Virus record (IMG/VR): IMGVR_UViG_3300017593_000751
Location: 1-64,000 of that record
DNA: 64,000 nucleotides
Direction: 5' to 3' (one strand)
Source: a virus
Part shown: in pieces, positions 28,247 to 36,752 of the stretch
Layout: each line of letters opens with the position of its first letter
Numbering within the stretch: the first letter of the stretch is position 1
The notes under the pieces: model-generated
Told to the model about the DNA's origin: nothing
The model's input: the letters and a program-made list of their open reading frames with translations, nothing else
The model's database searches: none
Program-made: the position numbers and the translations under genes

Positions 28247-30729
28247 AATTGGCACGGTCTTTTCACTTTGACGCGGGTGAAATCCTGGACCGTCCGGCGG
28301 CCCCCGTCCGTGACTGTACTTCCTGCGGGTTGTTCCGGCATTGCCGCAGCCCACGAATGCCCACCAGCGGCGAGGGTCGTTTGGGCATCTTCGTGGTGGC
28401 CGAAGCCCCCGGCGAGGTCGAGGACAAGCAGAACACTCAACTAGTCGGCCCCGCTGGCCAATTCCTGCGGGAACAAATGGAAGCCGTGGGGCTGGACCTG
28501 GACCGGGATTGTTGGCGGCAGAACGTGGTCCGTTGTCGCCCTCCGGGGAACCGTGAGCCTGCCAAAGAAGAGATAGAAGCCTGCCGCCGACTGTTGGAAG
28601 AGGACATCCGACAACGCAAGCCCGACCTTATCATTGCCTTCGGGACGGTGGCTATGGCTGGAGTGCTTTATGATGCTCCTTTCGTTCCGACAGCCGTAAA
28701 GATGCACGAGCGCATCCTGCCCAGTCCTTTGTGGGGCTGCTGGGTAGCTTGCGGCTACCATCCCTCTTGGTATCTCCACGAAGAAGGCAGACACGACCAT
28801 TTGATGCGGCGGTTTCTGGAGAAGGTTCTGAAATGGCTGGAGGACCACGAATATCAAGACCCGCGATTGGACGAGGACGATTTTCAGCTGGTGGAAGATT
28901 TGGAGCAGGTGCGGGAGGTATTGAGGCGGGCTTCAGAATCAAAAACGCCGGTGGCCGTGGACTTCGAGACCAACTGCCTCAGCCCGTGGCAGCAGGGGGC
29001 CAAGCTGTTGACGGTGGGCTTGACTGATTCCGAAGATACAGGTTGGTGTGTTCCCGTTGAACACATAGGCGCTCGTTGGTCCCCGAAAGAATTGGAAGAA
29101 GTCAAACGTCTGTTGGCCGAGTTTTTAGCCAGCCCCGCTCCCAAGGTCATTCAGAACTGGGCTTCAATGGAAGAACCTTGGAGCGTGGTTCATCTGGGCA
29201 CGTCCATAAACAACGTCATCGGCGATACGATGGTACGCGAGCACGTTCTGGACAATCGCCGGGGCGTCTGCGGCCAGGAGTTTCAAACCTATGTTCGTTA
29301 TGGCACGACTTACAAAAGCGAAGTGAACCGGGTGGACCTGGCCCGGACTCCCTTGGACTTGGTGGCCCGATACAACGTATTGGACTGCCGTTACATGTTG
29401 AGGTGGTACAAGGACCAAGAGCGCGAATTCGACGCCGACGAAACCGGCGACCTTCGCAGGGCGTGTAGCTTGTTTCATGAATCCCTGCCTGTTATGGCCC
29501 GGTGCAAGGTTCGAGGGATAAAGCTGGACCTTTCGGTATTGGACAGGTTGGAAAGGAAGGTCAAGGCCGAGCAGCAACGTGAGCAGAAGGCCATGAACGC
29601 GGCCTGTTTGAAAAGGTTCCGACAACGCTATGGCCGCCGCTGGAAGCCGGGGAGTAATCGTGATAAGCAGCTCTTGTTTTATGGTCTGCTCGGCCTGAAG
29701 CCCACAAGGCTGACCAATAAAGGCATCGATTGGACCAACCCGCTTCATTGTTCTACGGATGAAGAGTCCTTGCTCAACTTGTTGGAGCAAGTGGAGCCTG
29801 ACGGGCCGGAGGCGGCTTTGATTCGTTTGTGCCTGCGGGGTTCGGAGCTGACCAAGCTGGGCGGAGAGATAGCCAATCTGCGGCGCATGGCCGATGACAA
29901 TGGTTATGTTCATCCTTCTTTTCATTTACACGTCGCCGAGAGCTACCGGTCGTCCTCCAGCGACCCCAACTTCCAAAACATTCCGGTCAGAGACCCGGAA
30001 ATGGCCGAGGTGAGAAAAGCTTTCGTGCCGCGGCTGGACTGGTTGATGGAGTTGGACTTTTCCGGCAATGAGGTCCGGGCCATAGCCTGCGCCTCGCGGG
30101 ATGAAAGACTGATATACAACATCGCCCACGACGTGGACTATCACCGGCATTACGCGGCTTTGCTGTTCGCCAAACCGGAAGAGGAAATCACGAAACAGGA
30201 GCGTTATTTGGGCAAGAACCAGTTCGTGTTCCCTCAATTCTATGGTTCATACTGGAAGAGCATAGCCAACAAGAATCCGCAATGGCCCATTGAACGGGTA
30301 CGAAAGGTGGAGGAAAAGTTTTGGAGGGATTTGCCCGGCGTGCGGGAATGGCAGGAAAGGAAACAGGAGGAGTACCGCCGACTGGGCTATGTCCGACTGA
30401 TGACCGGGTTCCGCGTCCATTGGGGCAAGCACGGCCCGTTGACGCGGAACCAAATCTGCAATATTCCCATACAAGGCCCTGCCTTTCATCGTTTGTTGGC
30501 CGTTATGATAAAGGTGGAGGCGGAAATGAACCGCAGGGGATTGCGGAGCATGGTAATAGGACAGATTCACGACTCCATCGTTTCCGACATAGCAGACGAT
30601 GAATTGGAAGAGGTGATAGAATTGCAAAGGACCATAGCCACACAGCCGATTTGGGATTGGGATAAGGCCGTGCCTTGGGAGGTGGAGGTCAAAGTAGGGC
30701 CGAACCTGTTGGAGATGGAAGTGATATGA
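28237..30729 (+). CDS. Uracil-DNA glycosylase / family A DNA polymerase fusion
   Basis: This is an 830-residue protein. Residues 20-200 form a family 4 UDG-like domain: cysteines 27, 30, 100 and 116 for an iron-sulfur cluster, AEAPGEVED (55-63), NVVRCRPPGNREP and HPSWYL (175-180). Residues 235-410 form a 3'-5' exonuclease (VDFETN, YNVLDCRYML). Residues 560-830 form the polymerase: motif A LMELDFSGNEVR, motif B KQERYLGKNQFVFPQFYGS, motif C IGQIHDSIVSD (HDS instead of HDE). The start is GTG, overlapping the clamp stop. SPO1-type phages are known to have a similar N-terminal UDG-like domain. Confidence 0.9.
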   Translation: MGIELARSFHFDAGEILDRPAAPVRDCTSCGLFRHCRSPRMPTSGEGRLGIFVVAEAPGEVEDKQNTQLVGPAGQFLREQMEAVGLDLDRDCWRQNVVRCRPPGNREPAKEEIEACRRLLEEDIRQRKPDLIIAFGTVAMAGVLYDAPFVPTAVKMHERILPSPLWGCWVACGYHPSWYLHEEGRHDHLMRRFLEKVLKWLEDHEYQDPRLDEDDFQLVEDLEQVREVLRRASESKTPVAVDFETNCLSPWQQGAKLLTVGLTDSEDTGWCVPVEHIGARWSPKELEEVKRLLAEFLASPAPKVIQNWASMEEPWSVVHLGTSINNVIGDTMVREHVLDNRRGVCGQEFQTYVRYGTTYKSEVNRVDLARTPLDLVARYNVLDCRYMLRWYKDQEREFDADETGDLRRACSLFHESLPVMARCKVRGIKLDLSVLDRLERKVKAEQQREQKAMNAACLKRFRQRYGRRWKPGSNRDKQLLFYGLLGLKPTRLTNKGIDWTNPLHCSTDEESLLNLLEQVEPDGPEAALIRLCLRGSELTKLGGEIANLRRMADDNGYVHPSFHLHVAESYRSSSSDPNFQNIPVRDPEMAEVRKAFVPRLDWLMELDFSGNEVRAIACASRDERLIYNIAHDVDYHRHYAALLFAKPEEEITKQERYLGKNQFVFPQFYGSYWKSIANKNPQWPIERVRKVEEKFWRDLPGVREWQERKQEEYRRLGYVRLMTGFRVHWGKHGPLTRNQICNIPIQGPAFHRLLAVMIKVEAEMNRRGLRSMVIGQIHDSIVSDIADDELEEVIELQRTIATQPIWDWDKAVPWEVEVKVGPNLLEMEVI

Positions 30730-30769
30730 TTCCAAGTCGGACAAGGTTCGCTTTCTGAAAGGAGACATC

Positions 30770-31699
30770 ATGGGCTTATACCAACGTGTCAGACCTAAAA
30801 CCTTCGACGAAGTGTTCGGCAACGAGGCCGCTGTGGCGGCTCTTCGCCGAGCCGTTTCCAGCGAACGGCGAGCCCACGCCTATTTGCTGAGCGGGCCGAG
30901 CGGGTGCGGCAAGACCACCTTGGCCCGGATAGCAGCCCGCGAGTTCGGCTGCGCCGAGATGAACATCCACGAGATAAACGCGGCCAGTAGTCGTGGTATA
31001 GACATGGCCCGCGAGTTGGAGCGCCGCACTTTGTCCGCCCCTCTCGGCGGCGGGAACCGCGCAATCATCCTGGATGAGGCCCACAGCCTCACCCGCGATG
31101 CTTCAAACGCCTTGTTGAAGGTCTTAGAGGACATCCCGGACTGGTGCTATTACTTTCTTTGCACCACCGAACCAGCCAAGCTTCTGCCCACCATTCGCAC
31201 GCGGTGCGAACCTATTGAAGTTCGTCCTTTGTCGGAAGAACAGTTACTTGAGCTATTGGTTAGCGTGATTGAGCGAGGCGAAGCCTCCGACCCTGGGGAT
31301 GATGTGCTGGATGAAATAGCGACAAATGCCAATGGCTGTCCCCGACGGGCCTTGGTCTTGCTGGAGCAGGTGGACGGGCTGCCGGAGGACCAGGCTTTGA
31401 AGCTGGTTCGGAGCTACGAAGCTTCGGAGCGCGAGGTGATAGACTTGTGCCGGGCCGTTTTGAAAGGCCAATGGCAAGAGGCGGTCAAGGTGTTCAAGGG
31501 CCTGCCCGATAGAGACCCGGAAAAGATACGCCGAGCTATATTGGGCTATCTTCGGGGGGCTTTGCTCAAGGCCCGCAAAACAGCTGATGCTATCCTGTTG
31601 GTGGAAAAGATAGAAGAATTGACTGAACCGACCTACGACAGCGGGGAGGCCGGATTGTTAGCTATGATTTTTCGAGCTTGTCGGGTGGAAACGGCTTGA
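30770..31699 (+). CDS. Clamp loader ATPase (DnaX/gp44-like)
   Basis: This 309-residue AAA+ protein has Walker A GPSGCGKTTL, Walker B AIILDEAH, sensor 1 CTTE, the arginine finger SRC-type motif in TIRTRCEPIEV, sensor 2 GCPRRALVLLE, and a helical collar domain. It would load the clamp onto primed DNA. GAAAGGAGACATC precedes the ATG. No second subunit was recognised in the window. Confidence 0.9.
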   Translation: MGLYQRVRPKTFDEVFGNEAAVAALRRAVSSERRAHAYLLSGPSGCGKTTLARIAAREFGCAEMNIHEINAASSRGIDMARELERRTLSAPLGGGNRAIILDEAHSLTRDASNALLKVLEDIPDWCYYFLCTTEPAKLLPTIRTRCEPIEVRPLSEEQLLELLVSVIERGEASDPGDDVLDEIATNANGCPRRALVLLEQVDGLPEDQALKLVRSYEASEREVIDLCRAVLKGQWQEAVKVFKGLPDRDPEKIRRAILGYLRGALLKARKTADAILLVEKIEELTEPTYDSGEAGLLAMIFRACRVETA

Positions 31700-31704
31700 A
31701 ACGA

Positions 31705-31710
31705 TATAAT
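31705..31710 (+). promoter_or_regulatory. -10-like TATAAT box before the SSB gene
   Basis: CGATATAATAAGG lies 40 bases before the SSB start and just after the clamp-loader stop. No -35 box is present at 16-18 bases. Confidence 0.35.
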
Positions 31711-31750
31711 AAGGTGAGGACAGAGACCACGATTCCGAAAGGAGATGAAC

Positions 31751-32911
31751 ATGAGCAGGAGAGCGCGAGATAGACGCGACAGGCGACAGGCCCGCAGGGA
31801 AGCCTACGAGCGGGACAAGGCTCAGGCCAAGGCCGAGGGTTCGTTGGGCCGGAAAAGCCCGCTGAAACCCGAGGCCGAGCTGGAAGAGTTGGGGGTGAAG
31901 CAGTTCCGGCCCGTGTTGGGCAAGAACGAATCGGAGCACACCTTTGCCGTCCGTTTGCTGCCCTTCCATCAAGACGACCCGGACCGGCTGGGCTTCCCTC
32001 TCTATATCCACTACGGAGTGGGGCCGGAAGGCGATGCTTTTCTGTGTCCTGTGATGCAAAGCGAGGTGTTCCGCGAGTTCGGGATGGAGGTGCCCGAAGT
32101 CTGGCGGGATGCGCGGTGTCCCGTGTGCGAAGAGTACGAGCGCGAGCTGGAGCGATACAAGAAGGTCCGCGATGAGCTGGGCGAGGAGGACCGAAAGAAG
32201 GCTTATGCCAAGGTGTCTCGCTATGCCCCTTACACTGGCGGGTTCACGGCCAAGAAGCCCAAGTCGATGCTGGTGTTCCTGGTGGACGCCAGCAGCCCGG
32301 AGGCCGAGGCCGAGGGAGTTCAGGTATATCTAATGCCCTATTGGTCCGTTTATGTCCAAGGTGTTTTGGAGCAAGGCGAGGACCCCGACACCGGCGAGTT
32401 TGTGGACCTTCAAGACCCGGAAGAAGAGATGGTCTTCTTCTTCAAGCGAATCGGCACGGGGCAGACGGACACCAAATACTTCGGGTATCGCACCAAGCGA
32501 AAGCCTTGGCGAGTGGAGGATTGGGAAGACATCGTGGACTCCGTGCCCCGCGTAATGGACGTGCTGCATTTTGCCAGCTACGACGAAATCATGGAGGCCA
32601 TGTCCGGGGTGCCCGTTGAGGAGTCGGACGGGGGGAACGAAGTTAATGGGGAGGACGTAGAAGAAGGCCCCGTTGAGGATGAACCCTCTTATCGGGCTGA
32701 ACGGCGGTCTGGGGGACGGCGAAGGCCCCGGTCTGCCGAAGATGATGAGAAAGAGCTAGAAGAGGAGCCGCCCAAACCGCCCCGGCGGGATAAGGACGAC
32801 GACGAAACCGAGTTGGCCAAACGGGTAGAACGGCTGCGCCGGAAGCGGGAAGAGCTTCGCCGACAGGCCCGCCGGCGGGCGGAAGAAGACGACCCGGACG
32901 TGCCCTTCTGA
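31751..32911 (+). CDS. gp32-like single-stranded DNA-binding protein
   Basis: The ATG at 31751 has GGAG six bases before it; the ATG at 31745 abuts the site. It has 386 residues. The basic N-terminal tail (RRARDRRDRRQARREAYERD) matches the cooperativity region of gp32-like SSBs. A zinc site is visible as YIHYG...DAFLCPV...ARCPVCEEY (His, three Cys). The C-terminus is acidic and ends DDPDVPF, like protein-interaction tails of SSBs. It coats ssDNA for replication and recombination. Confidence 0.85.
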   Translation: MSRRARDRRDRRQARREAYERDKAQAKAEGSLGRKSPLKPEAELEELGVKQFRPVLGKNESEHTFAVRLLPFHQDDPDRLGFPLYIHYGVGPEGDAFLCPVMQSEVFREFGMEVPEVWRDARCPVCEEYERELERYKKVRDELGEEDRKKAYAKVSRYAPYTGGFTAKKPKSMLVFLVDASSPEAEAEGVQVYLMPYWSVYVQGVLEQGEDPDTGEFVDLQDPEEEMVFFFKRIGTGQTDTKYFGYRTKRKPWRVEDWEDIVDSVPRVMDVLHFASYDEIMEAMSGVPVEESDGGNEVNGEDVEEGPVEDEPSYRAERRSGGRRRPRSAEDDEKELEEEPPKPPRRDKDDDETELAKRVERLRRKREELRRQARRRAEEDDPDVPF

Positions 32912-32976
32912 TGCTAAGCCCACTATGTCACGGCGGGCTGGCGTTGGCGTTTGCAAGGAAGAGGAATAGGCTATGA
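32911..32976 (+). CDS. Possible 21-residue peptide between SSB and UvsY-like gene
   Basis: The ATG overlaps the SSB stop (TGATG) and the TGA overlaps the next start (ATGA). It reads MLSPLCHGGLALAFARKRNRL. This precise coupling at both ends hints at translation, perhaps only to carry ribosomes across the gap. Confidence 0.25.
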   Translation: MLSPLCHGGLALAFARKRNRL

Positions 32977-33527
32977 CCCCCGAACAAGAGTTGGAGTATA
33001 ATCAGCTTCAGTCTTGCCTCCATATCAATCTTCACGGCCTTCACGAAGACGCCCAAGGCCAGCCGGAGTTGGCTTTCCGGGCTGGCGAATTGGCCGCCGA
33101 GTTGAAGGCCGCGGCCAAACGCGCCAAGTTGAACTATGAAGAGGTGGCGGCTAGCGTGGAGATGGAGGTAAGGAGCGGCCCTGAGGATTTCGGGCTGAAG
33201 AAGGTTACGGAGTCCACTATCGCCTCTGTGGTCACGAAGCATCCCGACGTTTTATCGGCCCGCAAGGCCCAGATAGAAGCGGAACGGGACGCGGACTTGG
33301 CCGCGGCCCTGGCCAATGCCTTTGAGCATCGCCGCTCCATGCTCAAGTCGGAGGTGGAGTTGTATGTAAACAACTATTGGGGCGATGTAGAAGTGAAAGA
33401 ACGAGACATGCGAAGGAACGAAACGGCTTCGCGGGTAAAGGCAGCTGAAGATAAAGAGGCCGAAATTGAAGCCAAGCGGCGGGAACGGCGGGGAGTGAAA
33501 CGGAGGCGGAAGGGGGTGACTGAATGA
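32973..33527 (+). CDS. UvsY-like recombination mediator candidate
   Basis: This 184-residue protein has LKKVTESTIASVVTKHPDVL then SARKAQIEAERDADLAAALA and HRRSMLKSEVELYVNNYW, which fits the helical pattern of UvsY-type mediators in other phages. The C-terminus is a basic coil. It lies between SSB and recombinase genes, the expected place for a loader of the recombinase. The call rests on pattern and position. Confidence 0.55.
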   Translation: MTPEQELEYNQLQSCLHINLHGLHEDAQGQPELAFRAGELAAELKAAAKRAKLNYEEVAASVEMEVRSGPEDFGLKKVTESTIASVVTKHPDVLSARKAQIEAERDADLAAALANAFEHRRSMLKSEVELYVNNYWGDVEVKERDMRRNETASRVKAAEDKEAEIEAKRRERRGVKRRRKGVTE

Positions 33528-34699
33528 AAAGACGAAGGTCGGCAAAACAGGCAAGGGGAACGGCGGAGAGCCTTCATCGCCAGGACTTGCCGCCCTGCCG
33601 GTATTTTCTGAGCACAGGCTCAACTCTGCTGGACTTGGCCATTTCCGACCGCTACCCCGGCGGTGTAGGCTCCGGCCGGACCACGCAGATTATCGGCGAC
33701 CACTCCACCGCCAAGACCGTCATCGTCAAGGAGATTTTAGGGGCTGCCCAACGGCTGGGCGGCTACGCGGTGGAAGAGGACGCGGAATACACGCCGGACT
33801 TTCTGCGGGCGGAACTGTTCGGCCTCCACGTGGGCAAATGGGCGGATGAGGCCGTACAGGCCGAGGCCCGCAACATGCCCATATATGAGGCTGTTCGCAT
33901 CGAGAAGGACTATTGCTACCGCAACCCCGAAAGCATAGAGGCCGTATTCGACGAAGAGATTGGCCCACTTTGTCAACTGGTGGAGGGGCGATTGGGCGAG
34001 GGGGCGAAGGCCAAGCAGGTTGAGCCTTTGCCCAAGCCCTTGGCTATCGGCGTGGACACCTTCACGGCCCTGCCCAGCAGGACAGAGAAGGGCGAAGCCT
34101 TGGACGAAAGGAGCTATCGGGCGGAGAGGGCCAAGCGCATGAGTGCTGGCTTCCGCAAGTGGCTGGCCCCTATGGCCCGGAACGATGTGGCCTTGATAGC
34201 CGTGGACCACATCAGAGACAATATCGGCGTCATGTTCGGCCCGAAATGGACCACCAGCGGCGGCAAGGCCCTTCAGCAATACGCCAGCACGCGCATCTTT
34301 CTCGCGCAGGCCGGCGATTTGAAGAACCGGGCAGGTAGGACAGTAGGGGTGAAAATCAAGGCCAAGGTGGTCAAAAACAAGATAGCGCCGCCGGGACGGG
34401 AGACCTTCTTTTATGTACTGTTTGATTATGGAATAGACGACATCCGGGGCAACTTGGAATGGCTGGCCGAGCAGGCCCAGGCCGGAATTGAAACAGCGCT
34501 GGGGAAGTCGGGGGCCTGGTGGTCCTGGCGAGGCGAAAAGCTGGGCCAAGGAATAGAGGGGGCCATCGAGGCCGTGGAGAGGGCCGGATTGGAAAAGGAG
34601 CTGGAGGCCGAGGTGGCGCGGGTCTGGCAAGTGGTCTATGAAGGCCCGGGGAGGGCGAGGAAAAGACGGCATGGCCAAGAGGCGCAAGAAGAAGTCTAA
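33524..34699 (+). CDS. RecA/UvsX-like recombinase
   Basis: This 391-residue protein has a RecA core with P-loop GDHSTAKTV, a glutamate pair in YAVEEDAEYTPDFL, Walker B GVDTFTALPS, and the L1/L2-type segment VDHIRDNIGVMFGPKWTTSG then GKALQQYASTRIFL. The P-loop has Ala where GxxxxGKT would have Gly. A C-terminal acidic/basic extension follows. It would pair homologous DNA during phage recombination-dependent replication. Confidence 0.88.
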   Translation: MKRRRSAKQARGTAESLHRQDLPPCRYFLSTGSTLLDLAISDRYPGGVGSGRTTQIIGDHSTAKTVIVKEILGAAQRLGGYAVEEDAEYTPDFLRAELFGLHVGKWADEAVQAEARNMPIYEAVRIEKDYCYRNPESIEAVFDEEIGPLCQLVEGRLGEGAKAKQVEPLPKPLAIGVDTFTALPSRTEKGEALDERSYRAERAKRMSAGFRKWLAPMARNDVALIAVDHIRDNIGVMFGPKWTTSGGKALQQYASTRIFLAQAGDLKNRAGRTVGVKIKAKVVKNKIAPPGRETFFYVLFDYGIDDIRGNLEWLAEQAQAGIETALGKSGAWWSWRGEKLGQGIEGAIEAVERAGLEKELEAEVARVWQVVYEGPGRARKRRHGQEAQEEV

Positions 34700-35084
34700 G
34701 CTTCAAAGGGCCAAGGAAAATCCTGCCTCTAGATACTGGCGGAACAAGGCGGATGAGGCTTGGAGAAAGGCGGTCTTGACAAGGGATGGTTATCGTTGCG
34801 TTGTTTGCGGGACAGACCGCAATCTTCAGGTCCATCATCTGTTTAGTAGAGGCCGGGCGGATACACGGCACGAAGTTTCAAACGGGATAACGTTGTGCTC
34901 AGCGCATCATAAGTGGAGTCGGGAGATTAGCCCTCATAAGGGACCGGTGGCTTTCTTTCTGTGGCTCCAGAAGAACCGTCCTGACCAATGGGAATGGCTG
35001 AAAAAACATGTAGCTGAACCTGAAAATTACAAGCCTGATTTTCGGGAGACATATAATAGACTGAGGGCAAACGAAGATGGGTAG
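34671..35084 (+). CDS. HNH endonuclease
   Basis: The ATG at 34671 has GAGGAAAAG upstream and overlaps the recombinase end; 137 residues. The core is CVVCGTDRNLQVHHLFSRG, then SNGITLCSAHHKW: the two CxxC/CxxH zinc pairs and the HH...N...H catalytic set of HNH nucleases. The N-terminus is basic. It could be a free-standing homing-type nuclease or a repair nuclease. No intron is seen around it. Confidence 0.85.
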   Translation: MAKRRKKKSKLQRAKENPASRYWRNKADEAWRKAVLTRDGYRCVVCGTDRNLQVHHLFSRGRADTRHEVSNGITLCSAHHKWSREISPHKGPVAFFLWLQKNRPDQWEWLKKHVAEPENYKPDFRETYNRLRANEDG

Positions 35085-35088
35085 TGGG

Positions 35089-35215
35089 TCAAGAATGAAA
35101 TCACCTCGTTTTTCGTGGGCCACCCGGAGCGTTGCCCCTCCCATCTTAGTAGAAACAAGCGGGTTTGTGGGCCAGGGTCAGAATCGCCCCGTCTTTTGTG
35201 GGTCATAAAGAGCAT
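35089..35215 (+). repeat. Degenerate direct repeat of about 55 bp
   Basis: Two copies run GGGTCAAGAAT...CGTTTTTCGTGGGCCA...GAGCGTTGCCCC and GGGTCAGAAT...CGTCTTTTGTGGGTCA...GAGCATCGCCCC. The gap 35085-35336 contains no convincing gene. The origin is unknown. Confidence 0.5.
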
Positions 35216-35231
35216 CGCCCCAATCCGAGGA

Positions 35232-35330
35232 ATAATAGTTTCGGTCAGGTAAGGCATGGTCAGGTGAGGTTGGGCGGGGTATGGTGAGGCAAGGTCGGGT
35301 CCGGTGTGGTGTGGTAAGGTGAGGTAAGGT
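35232..35330 (+). repeat. G/T-rich short-repeat tract (GGTAAGGT/GGTGAGGT)
   Basis: About 100 bases consist of irregular units such as GGTAAGG, GGTGAGG, GGTCAGG and TGTGGTGTGG, with almost no C. It lies between the HNH gene and a nuclease fragment. The repeats are too irregular and lack spacers, so this is not a CRISPR array. The strand asymmetry is striking. Confidence 0.6.
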
Positions 35331-35336
35331 TTGGCG

Positions 35337-35486
35337 ATGAAAGAAGCTATCCTGAAAAGGCAAGGTTGGACCGTCATCAGACTGCATTGGCGAGACATAG
35401 AACAAGATGTTCAAGCTTGTGTAGATAAGATTTTGGCGGCAATTCCAGCGAAGTCTGCGTATAATAGACTGGTCGGCAAAGATTGA
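35337..35486 (+). pseudogene. Truncated PD-(D/E)xK-type (DUF559/Vsr-like) nuclease fragment
   Basis: This 49-residue frame reads LKRQGWTVIRLHWRDIEQDV then QACVDKILAAI, which matches only the last strand/helix of DUF559/Vsr-like nucleases. An in-frame TAA nine bases upstream of the ATG, and the G/T-rich tract before it, mean the catalytic part is absent. AAGG lies before the ATG, so it could still be expressed. Confidence 0.5.
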
Positions 35487-35487
35487 A

Positions 35488-35643
35488 AACCAAAGATTGC
35501 CCGCCTGAGGCGCGGGGAGCGCCTCGTTGGCAGCCTGTGCTGGCTCAATATTGGCCGGTCCCAATCGGAGAGGGTAGGCGGCGACGCGACGCCGAACGGC
35601 GGCGGCAGCCCGGCTGGGGAAACCGGGCAGGCGGGCATGACAT
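35488..35643 (+). ncRNA. Structured RNA-like element, copy A
   Basis: An outer stem pairs GCCCGCC (35499-35505) with GGCGGGC (35630-35636). A second stem GAGGCGC/GCGCCTC lies at 35507-35525. The terminal hairpin is CCCGG-CTGGGGAAA-CCGGG (35609-35627). The element starts AACCAAAGATTGCCCG, repeated in copy B. Stems change but pairing is kept between copies. Confidence 0.7.
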
Positions 35644-35647
35644 TGAC

Positions 35648-35805
35648 AACCGAAGATTGCCCGTCCGGGGCACGGCAGGTGCCCGGTGGCGCTGCCCGAG
35701 GCCACAGAGGCCCGAACTGCCTGCCGCGAGAGTGAAGCAATGCTGCCCGCTCGAGCGCGGCATTGCGGGCAGGGGACTCGGCTGGGGAAACCGAGCGGAT
35801 GGACA
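35648..35805 (+). ncRNA. Structured RNA-like element, copy B
   Basis: It starts AACCGAAGATTGCCCG. The outer stem CCGTCC (35661-35666) pairs with GGATGG (35797-35802). The second stem is GGGCAC/GTGCCC (35668-35684). An internal GCAATGC/GCATTGC stem is perfect. The terminal hairpin is CTCGG-CTGGGGAAA-CCGAG (35777-35795). It directly precedes the gene at 35827. Confidence 0.7.
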
Positions 35806-35826
35806 CAAGATAAGAGGAGACAGACA

Positions 35827-36078
35827 ATGGCGAAGGCCAAAACTGACCTTGAGGCGGTTCGGATTTTGTTGGCACAATGCCTTGAATGGGAATTGTACCG
35901 GCACAAAAGCAAGGGATATGCGTGCGGCATCAAACACAAAGGTGAATGGCTTTATGCTTGCGGTCGTCAATTGAGGTTTGCAATCGCCGCCGCTTTGGAC
36001 GCGGCGGGGCTGAATCCGGGCGGGCAAGCGAAGGAGAGGATGAATGGCAACGGAGAAATCATTAGTAGAAAAGCTTAA
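35827..36078 (+). CDS. Small protein with WELYxxxSKGYxC module
   Basis: The ATG at 35827 follows AGAGGAGACAG; 83 residues. It reads CLEWELYRHKSKGYACGIKH then GEWLYACGRQLRFAIAAALD, a hairpin then helix module found in several other small genes on both arms. The length and shape resemble phage alpha/beta sandwich (ABA-type) small proteins. The function is unknown. Its leader contains copies A and B of the RNA-like element. Confidence 0.6.
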   Translation: MAKAKTDLEAVRILLAQCLEWELYRHKSKGYACGIKHKGEWLYACGRQLRFAIAAALDAAGLNPGGQAKERMNGNGEIISRKA

Positions 36079-36316
36079 GGTCATCTCTAAAGACTACGAC
36101 CGGCTTAGAGAAGTCCTGACCGCTCGCGTCGATGGTATGAACGAAAAGAACACTATTGGTCGGTTTGAAGATTCGGGTGTGTTGAGGATTGAAACCATTA
36201 TTTCGGGCGCCACTGTGTATCTCTCTGAGACCGGTCAAGCCCAGCTTGTCCGCTTCATCTGCCGTGCGCGGGGCTGGCAAGTTCCGCCGGAAATTGTGGA
36301 GGAGGAGGAGAAATGA
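36044..36316 (+). CDS. Hypothetical protein
   Basis: This 90-residue protein has its ATG inside the end of the previous gene after GGAGAGG. It has a helix (EKLKVISKDYDRLREVLTAR) then strands (GVLRIETIISGATVYLSETG) and a helix. The function is unknown. Confidence 0.55.
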   Translation: MATEKSLVEKLKVISKDYDRLREVLTARVDGMNEKNTIGRFEDSGVLRIETIISGATVYLSETGQAQLVRFICRARGWQVPPEIVEEEEK

Positions 36317-36519
36317 CTTGGTTCATCCTCGCTGCCTTGGTGTACCTCGTCGGCTTCGTCGTGGCCTTCGTCCTGACCGTCGGAGAGGACTTCGGATGGA
36401 AGGATGCCGCCCTGTTCGCGTTGTGGTGGCCGATAGTGGCAGCGGTCTTGATTGTGTTGTTCGTAGATGAAACCATAAGACAAGTATGCAGCAAACGGCG
36501 GAAGGAGAACAACCGATGA
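36313..36519 (+). CDS. Small membrane protein with two transmembrane helices
   Basis: This 68-residue protein has WFILAALVYLVGFVVAFVLT and LFALWWPIVAAVLIVLFV as hydrophobic segments, with a basic C-terminus (CSKRRKENNR). GAGGAGGAGAA precedes the ATG. The function is unknown. Confidence 0.6.
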   Translation: MTWFILAALVYLVGFVVAFVLTVGEDFGWKDAALFALWWPIVAAVLIVLFVDETIRQVCSKRRKENNR

Positions 36520-36752
36520 CAAAGCAAACAGAGCGAATAAATACGTTTGGCTTGTTGGCCCAACTCCGGCGGATGAACACAGAATGGCACTTGGGGTATA
36601 GTCCGCGAGAGGGCCATTATTGCCACGTCTGGCTCCCGGCGGCGCTCGGCGGAAACTATTTGGCGTCGGGCCGAGACAAAATCATGGGCAGGGCAATCAA
36701 GCAAGCTCTTGTCGAAGTAGAACGCATCAGGCAGGCGGAAACAGGAGGATAA
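36516..36752 (+). CDS. Small protein with hairpin/helix module
   Basis: The start at 36516 follows AAGGAGAACAACC and overlaps the previous stop; 78 residues. It begins INTFGLLAQLRRMNTEWHLG, then EGHYCHVWLPAALGG and GRAIKQALVEVERI. The gene at 37942 has the same layout (NTLNLLAKLRREHEFWELYR...YFCRIW...GEAIQEALEGV), so they are paralogues. The function is unknown. Confidence 0.6.
   Translation: MTKQTERINTFGLLAQLRRMNTEWHLGYSPREGHYCHVWLPAALGGNYLASGRDKIMGRAIKQALVEVERIRQAETGG

Noticed and set aside
33737-34687. Long open frame (316 codons) antisense to the recombinase gene
   Set aside because: It is a shadow produced by GC-rich third positions; the plus strand has a full RecA-like protein and the block is uniformly rightward.
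35232-35330. Short-repeat tract considered as a CRISPR array
   Set aside because: Units are 5-8 bases, irregular, with no constant repeat or spacer lengths and no cas genes.
35050-35464. TATAATAGACTG occurring twice, considered as promoters
   Set aside because: Both occurrences encode YNRL near the end of two nuclease-type frames, so coding similarity explains them; no -35 is present.
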